Below are positions 55,801 to 64,000 of a DNA stretch of 64,000 nucleotides, piece by piece. Each line of letters starts with the position of its first letter. Positions within the stretch are counted from its first letter, which is position 1. The notes below the pieces were generated by a model that was not told the DNA's origin, did not search any database, and worked only from the letters and a program-made list of their open reading frames with translations. The stretch is from assembly GCA_932521035.1 (NCBI GenBank), contig OW051495.1, forward strand, positions 7,254,001 to 7,318,000. Direction: 5' to 3'. The DNA is from Oscheius dolichura. Lineage: Eukaryota > Nematoda > Chromadorea > Rhabditida > Rhabditidae. A program made the translations under genes and the position numbers.

Positions 55801-58800
55801 TATGTGTGTTTAGGTGTCTCTTACTCCAAACAAACGGGGGCTCTCTACTACTGCTGGGGCTAATTGTCCACTTCTATTACAGTATGGCGCAAGAGGGACC
55901 TGGGAGAGAGACTACTGAATCCATAGAATGCAGTGTATAGGGGATCCGCTTTAAATAGGATCCCTTGTGGGTTTCCTGACCAATTAGTCCTTTCGCTCTC
56001 TCCTAACTAGAGGGTGAGGGTGTTTGGTTTCAATCCGACATGAGATAGAGAAAGAGGAGATCACTTACTAATGCACCGAGTAAATACTAGTAGGGAGGAG
56101 GGATATTCAAAAGCAGCAAGTAAGAATAAAGTACTACACCCCCTCTTAAAAAGAGACAGGAGGGGACAATTAACAGAAGTCAGCCTCCTGACCCTTCATT
56201 TTACGTAACCTGTACAGTATCATACTTCAAAGCGGCCTCCTTTAGCGCCTTCCCCCTCTCTCCTTAACATCTCAATCGGATCCCCGATAGAATCTCGTCA
56301 CCTGGCGTGCCGTCTCAAATGATGGATTAACTGGACTGTCGGTTCCTTTTGTACTAGAATTTCTCTCCTCTCTATTAATTATGTAAGAGCGCCGTCGTCG
56401 GTCAAGAGGGGGCGACTCCTTGAAAATACCCCTCAAATCTCTCCGATTCTTTCCAAATTAAGGAGGCAAGAGGTGAGGGATTGTTACACAGCCGAGGGGA
56501 AGCCGCCTCGGCGCCTAATCTGCCACGGCTTGTCTACCTTATGGGAACAAGTGTTGTTTGGGCTAACCAAACACAGTACTCGAGGGTGGAGAAGGGCGCT
56601 GCCGACAGAGGAGATGAGAGCTGACCAATGGTAACAAAATATTTTGGGAAAACAAGAAGGGGGAACCATGTATAGGTTCGATTTTTTCTGTCTTACTGTG
56701 GGTTTGAGTTCTAGGCTTCCAGGATGGTCCTGAAGAGAAAAGAGCCCTTTACCGCTTTAGAACCGGCATAAAGTACTGCCAGTTCCATTAAATGGTCCTG
56801 AAGCGGTCTCTTTTGATCCCACCCACCGAAAGGACAATTATTCCTTCCCTATTGCCCCGGTCACAATAGTAATACAAGCAATCTCACGCAACTAGCTCAT
56901 AAATCCAGCCGGGTATCTCTATCTCCCCGCTATCCCTAACCAATTGCCGAAAACTCATACAGGTGCCGGTCTCTCCTCCTCCGCTGCGTGTGTGTCTGTT
57001 TATGACATAACTGTCCCCGTCGGCAGGTCCTTTTAGAGCAGCCACTTAACCTCCAACGGCCTCCCGCCCGTGGTCCAGAGGGTCTTGACCGGATATGACT
57101 TTTACGATCTCTCTCTCTATTTTCAACCGCCAGACTGCCTAGGGAGATGGATAGTTTTTCATTAGTCACACAAACCATCGAGAGGATAATGTGACAAGGG
57201 GTGACAGTTAGAAACGCCCCCAAGACAGTTTAGTTGAAATTAATGGATAGCTATTGTTACCAGGGAGATGGAGGGTGACCATTTCCGGCGAGAAGTCATT
57301 AGCATAATCCCGGAGAGCACTTCACCTGTCAGTGAGGGGGCCTTTTAGAGGATTAGGCGCTTCAAAGGGTTCCAGCACCGACCCCCCGGACCTAGCAATC
57401 AGGAGAGATGCCGAAGCTTTAATCAAAGGGATTTTAAGCTGGGTGACAGTGGGAATTAGCAGAAGACAATAGGGACGGGGAAGGAGCGAAAATAAAGCAA
57501 TTTGGAGGAGGATGAAACTGCCGGGACAAGGGAGGTTAGGACTACAGTACCCAGAAAACTGGGTAAATCCGCGTTTAAAACATCTTCTTATTAAACTTTT
57601 CCGGTTGATCTTTTAAAAAAAAAAAACGTTTCCCCTTTCTATTTCTGAAGAGGATTCTAAAGGGTCGCCCACTTACTCTACCTAGAAAGGCTCCCGCTGC
57701 CCAGCTGCCTTTTCCCGTATCTCCCGTTTCCTCATTTCCTTAATCTTTCTATCCTCCATACAGGATCTACAGATAATGGCTCATTTCCTATTCTGCCCTC
57801 CGTGTGTCGCAGGTGTCTTTTGACTGAATACCATGTGCGGTCAGATTACGCGGCAAACATCTGCCTGTAGAGTCCTCTCTCTCCCCCTAACTAATAGGTC
57901 TCCAAGAAGGGAAATAACCCCGACCATCAACCTATCTCCATATCTGTGACATTATTTTTGTTTAATGAAGCGGTACATTGCCGTAACCGGCGCGCTAGGG
58001 GTCACATTACAGGCTTGGCTAGAAGTTACGTAAGCCAGGATGACGGAGGGATAAGTTGTGTAGCAATTAGGCAACTACTGGGATTGGGGAGCTCATTTTG
58101 CTGGTTACCATGTTTGAGCAGGAGATTTGCATCATGGAAATATTAGAATATTAGCATCTGAAGTAGCGAGTAAATAGCAAGGGGCAATTAATCGGAGAAG
58201 TGGGGGTTAATAAATTAAAGAGACAAGATGAGAGGCTATAAATTAGGCAGGAACAGTGTCTCTCTCTCCCCAAATCTCCCTAATTTAAGGTCTTACTGTA
58301 GTGTTGCAATTGTGGTTTAAAGAAACTTCCAAAAGACGAAATCTTGGGGATAGGCCTAATTCAAAGGGGGTATGTATTTGGTTTCCTCGTCCTATCGCTG
58401 TAGGACCCATAAAATTTAACTGACTGGTTGTTTATTTAAAATGTTTCACTTAAAATATATAACTGTGCCTATTTCTGCCCGCACCAGCCCCAATTAGCCC
58501 GTACCACTTCAACTTCTGCTCTCTTCCTCGTCCGTTGTTGTCCAAACACTTTTCTTCTCTGCCAATTGAGATAACTAATCAAATTTTGGTCATTGAAGGC
58601 CCTCACCCCGCCACGAGCACAAGCATTTAGCAGTCCTTAGCTAATTAGCCGGAGACCAGTCAAGAATAGAATCAGGCAGGGAGCAGGGAACAGGGGTGCG
58701 CTAAAAAGAACCCCGCGCCTTCTAATCGGGCACTGTTTCGAGTTTATGAAGCGTGAGGCTAGCCAGCCGGGGCCAGGCGAACAATAGTCGTTTCCTATGT

Positions 58801-59768
58801 GTTCGCCTCGCGGGAAATGTGACGATGAAGAAGAGGAAAATTTGAAAAATTATAGGGTCGAACGATTTGCCGCCATTGGAGACACATTAGATATCTATTG
58901 CCCTCATTATGGACCGGATGTTCACCCGGCCGATACGGAGCAGGTTATCATCTACCGGGTAAGACAGGAACCTACAGTAAACTTTAGTTTAAAATCTGTT
59001 TTAGGTCTCGGAACGAGATTATGAAAACTGTCGATTGAGTTCGGAAGCAGAGGAATTGAGAAGATGTGTGCGGCCATATGAGCGGGAAAGATGGACAGCC
59101 TCCTTCAGGACCTTTAGCCCAAGTCCCTCGGCTCTTCATTATAAAGCAGGGCAGACTTATTATTTCATTTGTAAGCTGCTAATCGTGATTTCCCTCACAG
59201 TAACGTTTCCAGCGACTTCTACTGGCTCCGCTTCCGGCCTTCAGAACTCAGTTGGCGGTCTCTGCGCTAGCCACAATCTCAAAATGATCATCCACGTAAC
59301 CGACAGGAATGGAGACACTGGTAGCCATCACAGGAAGCACCACCATCACCATCACCACAAAACGACGACAACAACCCATCTTCCGACCACGGAAAGGTCC
59401 AATGCCATCTACGACTGGAGGGATAACCCGCTTTGGGGACAGTTTATCGATAAAGTAGGGTTCTTCCCTATTTCCACTGTCTAACTGTGGCTTTCAGCTG
59501 TCGAATGAAGCTCCAAGGCGAGAGCCCACTAGAGGAGAGCGAGTTGTCCTGGACGATCCTTCAGAAGACGATAAAAATGCCTATGAAGCGCTTCCTTTGG
59601 AAGATGATCGCGTAATCTTCCAAATTCATGAGATTGGAGAAGGTTGGAAGGTTTTTAGGTCCAGAAACGGCCGTTCTTTCAGTTGACGGTCTCTTCTCAT
59701 CGTCTTCCTCCATTTCTCGAGTTGGAGTGACAATAGCAGGGCTTCTTTTCCTCCTCCTGAGGATATAA
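52854..59768 (+). CDS. Ephrin, GPI-anchored type
   Basis: Exon 1 (52854-52942) gives the signal peptide MLVQLLLLFLLAMCHG and DIYWNSTNPL, the ephrin start (YWNSxNP). After an intron of about 5.9 kb come 58856-58958, 59005-59170, 59201-59454, 59498-59642 and 59693-59768, all in phase: GDTLDIYCPHYG, EQVIIYRVSERDYENCR, CVRPYERERWTASFRTFSPS, HYKAGQTYYFI and VGGLCASHNLKMIIHVTD. These include the four cysteines and YYFI of the receptor-binding fold. A linker with HHRKHHHHHHHK and a Thr run follows, then an acidic stalk and a hydrophobic end (GVTIAGLLFLLLRI) with no cytoplasmic tail. That fits GPI attachment, as in ephrin-A and nematode ephrins. Ligand of Eph receptors in cell guidance. AATAAA is near 59946. 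Confidence 0.9.
53102..53117 (+). repeat. CTGTCTAACTGTGGCT motif, copy 4
   Basis: Exact 16-mer in ephrin intron 1, followed by TGTTTACTTTT. Confidence 0.85.
53626..53641 (+). repeat. CTGTCTAACTGTGGCT motif, copy 5
   Basis: Exact 16-mer in ephrin intron 1. Confidence 0.85.
59477..59492 (+). repeat. CTGTCTAACTGTGGCT motif, copy 6
   Basis: Exact 16-mer inside the short ephrin intron 59455-59497, ending five bases before the exon, so its GGCT runs into the TTCAG acceptor. Confidence 0.85.
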
Positions 59769-60926
59769 CCTCCTTCTTACTCTTAGGAAAGCCCCCTCAT
59801 TGCCATAGTCCTCAAGTAAACAAGTTACGGGTTATTTTACGGGAAATTCTTGGTTCTTTCCACACAATTTTCCCTCCTTCACTCAGCCCTCTTTTTTCCA
59901 TCGAGAAATGATGGTTTTGCCCAGAAACCTGTGATATTTATTGAGAAATAAAGAGTTTATATTTTTGTCTCCGTTCCCCTTTTAGAGAGAAAAAAGCGGC
60001 TGCAAAAGTGTACTTGGTGAAGAACTTTCCTGAACACTTTATGGCGTTGTTTTACTGTTCGATAAAGGGCTGAAAGGGGAGATAGAAAGCACCTCAAAGT
60101 AGAGTTAACCACGCGTTTTTGACGGATTGCACGTGGAGATAAGGGCAAAAGACGAAGGCCAGGGCGTCAACAAACTGCTGAAGGAGCAGAGCAAATTGAT
60201 TAGGATAAAATGTTTCACAAGGAGGGAAACCGGACAAAAATACCAGAAATTTGCCATAATTTACCAGGAAAACGGAGCGTTTCTTGTTGTATACAAGTTC
60301 TATTACGGCTAACAGTATTTAAAGGAACAGTCAGGGATCTCAGATTTGAGCGCAGACTGCGCTCACAAGCGTCCCCCGCCTTTGGCGCGCGTTTGAAAAT
60401 TGAAAGCGCTGACGGTTATTTTTTCATATTTTTTGCTAATTCTAGTGATGCCGTAGGTTCAGGACAAAATAGCTGGGAAATGTTAGTGCGCTACAGGACC
60501 ACTGCGCTCAAACCGAGGTCCCTGACTGTTCCTTTAAGAAAGCCGTGGCGGTTTCTACACTCATTCTGTACTTTTTAAAAACTGCCAGAAAAAAAACAGA
60601 CGTTTAGAGACTCGAGAAATTGGTCTCCAAATGAAGGAGGACGCTAGATTCTAGCGGCTAGAATTGGGCTCTAAAAAAGTGGTTTTGATAGAATCGTTTG
60701 TTCGTCTCCGTTCCCAATCCAAAGGAAGTAGAAATTATCGTGCCCGGAAGAAGAATATTATCAATTTTTGTGTTTCCGGCACCTTCCGGCCTTCGAAAAC
60801 ATGTGATCGTCTAGGTCATGTCGAACTATTATCCGTTGTTCGTTGTCCTTTCCCCAGAAAGACTTTGATTTTCTTTATAAGCACCCGTTCCTATCACATT
60901 TTGGTCTCTCCGCAATCAGTGCCAAA
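59769..60926. other. Intergenic stretch between ephrin and lysozyme 1
   Basis: It holds the ephrin 3' flank, the element at 60318-60537 and a TATAAG at 60876-60881, about 46 nt before the lysozyme start. No other gene supported. Confidence 0.5.
60318..60537. mobile_element. TTAAAGG-ended inverted-repeat element, copy 2 (220 bp)
   Basis: The left end TTTAAAGGAACAGTCAGGGA matches the right end TCCCTGACTGTTCCTTTAA as reverse complement. The interior has TTTGGCGCGCGTTTGAAAAT, related to copy 1 at 42568-42869. No coding capacity. Confidence 0.85.
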
Positions 60927-61441
60927 ATGGGCTCCAAAACACTCCCTATTCTTTTCTTTTACCGTAAGAATTTTTTCCTTCTGTTTCAAAATAATTAGAG
61001 CGTTACAGTCGTCGCCTACATCTCTGCTGATACCTGCCTCCATTGCATTTGTCTCCAAGAATCGGGATGTAAGCCAATTGGCTGTGAAATGGATCTCGGC
61101 TCTCTTTCTTGTGGATACTACCAGATCAAGCTCCCCTACTACGAAGACTGCGGAACTCCTGGCCGTCAAGGGAACGAAGACCTCAACGCAGCTTGGCAGA
61201 GATGTTCCGACGACTACAGCTGCTCCACCACCTGCGTCCAGGTACAATCCGCCTCCCTTTGGATCCTGACACGAACCATTTTCAGAATTACTACAACCGA
61301 TACAAGGGAGACTGCAGCAGTACCGGCCAGGGGCAGTGTCAAGTAATGGCCAGGAACCACAACGGAGGACCCTTCGGCTGCACCAATTCTGGAACCGACG
61401 GCTATTGGAACCACATTACCACCTGCTGTGGTTGCCAGTAG
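60927..61441 (+). CDS. Invertebrate-type (destabilase-like) lysozyme 1
   Basis: Exons 60927-60963, 61009-61241 and 61286-61441. Leader MGSKTLPILFFYLVAYISAD, then CLHCICLQESGCKPIGCEMD, LGSLSCGYYQIKLPYYEDCG, AWQRCSDDYSCSTTCVQ, YYNRYKGDCSSTGQGQCQ, MARNHNGGPFGC and a final CCGCQ. This is the cysteine-dense i-type lysozyme fold, secreted and peptidoglycan-cleaving. The Glu in QESGC and the Asp in EMD correspond to the catalytic pair in this family, so it should be active. AATAAA follows at about 61465. It is nearly the same gene structure as lysozyme 3, implying duplication. Nematode relatives act in gut defence and bacterial digestion. Confidence 0.93.
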
Positions 61442-61711
61442 ATTCCTTGTGTACTGTACAAATGGAATAAATAGAACAAATTCTTTGGTTTTTAATCGCC
61501 TATGCACGCAAATTCTTTTCCAGACTATCCACGTTCTTATCAGAAAAAAGCGAAGTTCGTAAAGAGCGGGCTGATGCGGTCAGCAAAAGGTTATTATCGC
61601 AACTCTGACGCGTGAAACAGATCAGTCGAGAAGTGGGTGACTTTTTTTAGTGCAGAATGAGGAAGCGGGTTACTGTACCCGAAGGAAAAGATAGAAATAT
61701 ACATAAATGGT

Positions 61712-62811
61712 TTATGTACACCCACAACAATCCATAATATGACCCCAATATACTATAGTAGTATCTTCAAAGCAGCCCATCGGTCCGCCGTTATGTAGCC
61801 TGGCCATAATTTCACATTGGCTTTCTCCTGTACCGGCACAACCAGGCATATAACGAGTCATATAATTCTGAACCCTTCTTTTATTCCAAAGATCAGGAAA
61901 AACTACCTGAACACAAGTTAGAGCGCAATTAAAGTCATCTGAACACCGCATCCAGGCGACAGTGACATCCTCTCCTGGTTGAATCCCTGGCATTCCACAA
62001 TCCTGGTAGTATTCCAGTTTTATTTGATAGTAGCCACAGGAGAGAGATCCCACGTCTATTTCACAACCAATGGGCTTGCACTGAGACTCTTGGACACAGA
62101 TACATTGAAGACAAACATCGGTAGTCAAGTCTGAAAAGGGGGGAACGGCTTTAGGGAAGGAAGAAGGTAATTCTGAGGCACGGTAATGTAGGACAAGTGT
62201 TATATGCCTAATTTCTATATTTTTGGCAGCTTTCTTTATTTTAGTTGGTCTGGATTACTGTAAGATGAGAATAAGCGCTAGAAATTGGCAAAATACGAAA
62301 AAGAAATGCCAAATAACTCGAAATTACACTTGTTCCGAGTAAAAAATCAAACTACGCGCTTTGTTTACCATATGGTAACCTAAAATCTGCGCAGCTCTTT
62401 TAAAAAAACGTTCTTTATTTTTAAAAGTATCCGTTAAATTTGATACAGTGAGATTGACGCGTTTTTAGGTCCGGGCGAATGAACGATACGCCGTCAGGTG
62501 ACGAACACTGTTTAGCTGGGCGGATATCAATTTTAGGCACACCTCTGCCCACTTTTCTTTAGTGGGAACCAATAAATCGTTAAAAATAAACTGGTAATAG
62601 TTTAAAACTGCTAATCGTATAAGGAATGATGAACAACTCACTCACTCATTGTTGTCGTGGTTGTTGGGACGGTTTCTGTTGTCAACGGGGTAATGGTAAT
62701 CATATCATCAGCTGAATACTGTAGATTATTACAACACAAAAGTGAGAATTTACGAGGAGTTGTCGGAATGCAGGCAGCGACCGTTGAGATCAGAAATAAA
62801 TGGTCTATCAT
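61712..62811 (-). CDS. Invertebrate-type lysozyme 2 with Thr-rich linker
   Basis: Start 62811 with leader MIDHLFLISTVAAC. A 42-nt intron leads to an exon encoding DDMITITPLTTETVPTTTTT, and then an intron of about 0.5 kb to the enzyme domain: CLQCICVQESQCKPIGCEID, VGSLSCGYYQIKLEYYQDCG, AWMRCSDDFNCALTCVQ, YMTRYMPGCAGTGESQCE, MARLHNGGPMGC and CCGCT, ending at 61712. The catalytic Glu (VQES) and Asp (EID) are kept. The 39-nt intron after CVQ (61877-61915) has no stop codon and is a multiple of three, so retention would only insert 13 residues. The Thr-rich stalk is absent from the two flanking copies. Confidence 0.88.
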
Positions 62812-63179
62812 TATGAAGGCGCACCAGTGAAACTGAAACTTCCTGACCCGAATCGGAGAAAGGACTTGACGCTTGAGAAAAACGACAACAATGAGTGGTC
62901 ATTGCTGTCAAAATTAACACATTAAATTAGTTTTGTTGGGCTACAGTAATCTGCAAGGGAAGTCAGCTTTATGGAGGCAGGATGCACCCAGTTCACCCGG
63001 GCCAAAGGGCGTTCTTTATGACCTCATTACTGTACTGGTTATTCTTTTGGATTTCCGATATTTGGTCTCCGCCCAAGACTTCCTCCCCTTTCTTCTCCTT
63101 ATCACCTTTCTTTTCTATTATCTTTCACCTAGCTACCCCTATAAATGCCACCCGCCGGGGTTCTTTCCTCGTTAGCACC
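62812..63179. promoter_or_regulatory. Divergent upstream region of lysozymes 2 and 3
   Basis: A TATAAA at 63140-63145 lies 35 nt before the lysozyme 3 start codon. Nothing else is recognised; the open frames here are chance. Confidence 0.55.
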
Positions 63180-63689
63180 ATGCTTACCAAGGCTCTTCTT
63201 GCTTTGGCTCTCGGTAGGCTTTCTACCAGCTGCTCTTCTCTAATTCCTCCTTTACAGTAGCCGCCTACGTCTCAGCTGACACTTGCATCCACTGCATCTG
63301 TCTCCAGGAATCAGGATGTAAACCCATTGGCTGCAACATGGATGTCGGCTCCCTCTCTTGTGGATACTACCAGATCAAGCTCCCCTACTACGAGGACTGT
63401 GGAGAACCCACCCGCGCTAGTGGAGAAGACCTCAATCACGCCTGGCAGAGATGCGCCAACGACTACAACTGCGCTACCACCTGCGTCCAGGTACCATTAA
63501 CCCTCTCTAGGTTCTGACACGGATCGTTTTCAGAACTACTACAACCGCTACAAGGGAGGATGCTCCAGCACCGGTGAGGGAACCTGCCAGGTCATGGCCC
63601 GTAACCACAACGGAGGACCCGCTGGATGCAAGAACTCCGCAACTGTCGGCTACTGGAACCACATCCACTCCTGCTGCGGATGCACTTAA
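63180..63689 (+). CDS. Invertebrate-type (destabilase-like) lysozyme 3
   Basis: Exons 63180-63213, 63258-63490 and 63534-63689. Leader MLTKALLALALVAAYVSAD, then CIHCICLQESGCKPIGCNMD, VGSLSCGYYQIKLPYYEDCG, AWQRCANDYNCATTCVQ, YYNRYKGGCSSTGEGTCQ, MARNHNGGPAGC and CCGCT. The predicted catalytic Glu (QES) and Asp (NMD) are present. Codon choice is strongly biased to C-ending codons and a TATA box is close, both fitting high expression. AATAAA lies near 63755. It is the closest relative of lysozyme 1 and shares all intron positions. Probably secreted into the gut. Confidence 0.94.
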
Positions 63690-64000
63690 ATTGTACTTAC
63701 CGTACTCCCTCTTGATTACCCTGCTCTTTTGTAAATGTAATTCAAGTGCATACAAATAAAGCCGTACATATCAGTATTTATCTCTTTGTTGTTTGATTTC
63801 GGCAAGGGGAAGGAGTGGGAAGTTAAGACCATTAACCGACGCCTTATCAGGAACCGCATGATCCAAACAATTGGGAATGCTCCTCGGAGGCTTATCAGGG
63901 AGAGAGAGAGAGGAGCTTCCACGTTGCTAGAAAGAGAAGACTTCTAGAAGGGGCAAAAGGGGATCAAAACTCCAGACTAGGCCAAATGATACACCAATTT
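63690..64000. other. 3' flank of lysozyme 3
   Basis: Contains the AATAAA near 63755 and a short GA-rich run near 63899-63912. No gene seen. Confidence 0.5.

Larger units (their letters stand above)
52943..58855 (+). other. Long first intron of ephrin
   Basis: From GTGAGT at 52943 to TTATAG at 58855. No internal gene was recognised. It contains two copies of the 16-bp motif and several CTACAGTA/TACTGTA words. Other introns in the window are typically about 40 nt. Confidence 0.75.

Noticed and set aside
56600..56695. Possible tRNA from a GGTTCGA B-box
   Set aside because: No matching A-box at the right distance and no stem pairing.
1..64000. CRISPR arrays, operons of bacterial type, prophage or rRNA genes
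   Set aside because: Nothing of this kind is present; spliced genes show a eukaryotic nuclear sequence.

Overview
This window looks like nuclear DNA of a nematode, most likely a rhabditid-type worm. The evidence is the gene content: cuticle collagens with an RxxR cleavage site, invertebrate-type lysozymes, CUB-like and DUF1647 proteins, and at least ten chemoreceptor genes of the STR, SRX, SRT, SRE, SRSX and SRV/SRG types. The gene architecture agrees: many GT-AG introns of only 35-50 nt, often ending in TTTCAG. No species can be named from the sequence alone. Gene models below were joined by hand from exon pieces, so single splice sites may be off, but reading phase was checked across most junctions.

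Layout. 1-3264: two related secreted cysteine-containing proteins around an SRX-like receptor. 3809-4388: a profilin whose first exon encodes a signal peptide. 6337-8924: an unknown secreted helical protein and a second SRX-like receptor, divergently arranged. 9370-16302: two cuticle collagens, a CUB-like secreted protein and an SRT receptor, all on the minus strand. 18978-27882: an SRV/SRG-like receptor, then a tandem array of five STR-type receptors. Three of the five are intact, one has a stop codon plus a transposon-like insertion, and one has a frameshift. 28821-34844: a DUF1647-type protein, a possible macro-domain fragment and two tandem cys-loop ligand-gated channel subunits. 34963-41426: SRSX-like and SRE-like receptors. 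43491-46231: an NNMT/PNMT-type methyltransferase and a small tyrosine kinase.

From 46232 to 58855 the compact style changes. About 12.6 kb holds only one 89-nt exon, the first exon of a GPI-anchored ephrin ending at 59768. This is probably the regulatory territory and long first intron of a developmental signalling gene. The window ends with three invertebrate-type lysozyme genes (60927-63689), two in the same orientation and one inverted between them with an added Thr-rich stalk.

The genes suggest environmental sensing (receptors, channels), barrier and immunity (collagens, lysozymes, CUB-like) and one cell-guidance module (ephrin). Small mobile elements are scattered: a 0.5-kb inverted-repeat element with eight copies of a 15-bp motif, two related TTAAAGG-ended elements, a 184-bp element, a 71-bp palindrome, and two intronic tRNA-like Pol III segments. 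The most unusual items are the secreted profilin, a 16-bp same-strand motif repeated six times and centred on the ephrin locus, the element insertion in a receptor gene, and a DUF1647 intron whose expected acceptor AG reads GG.
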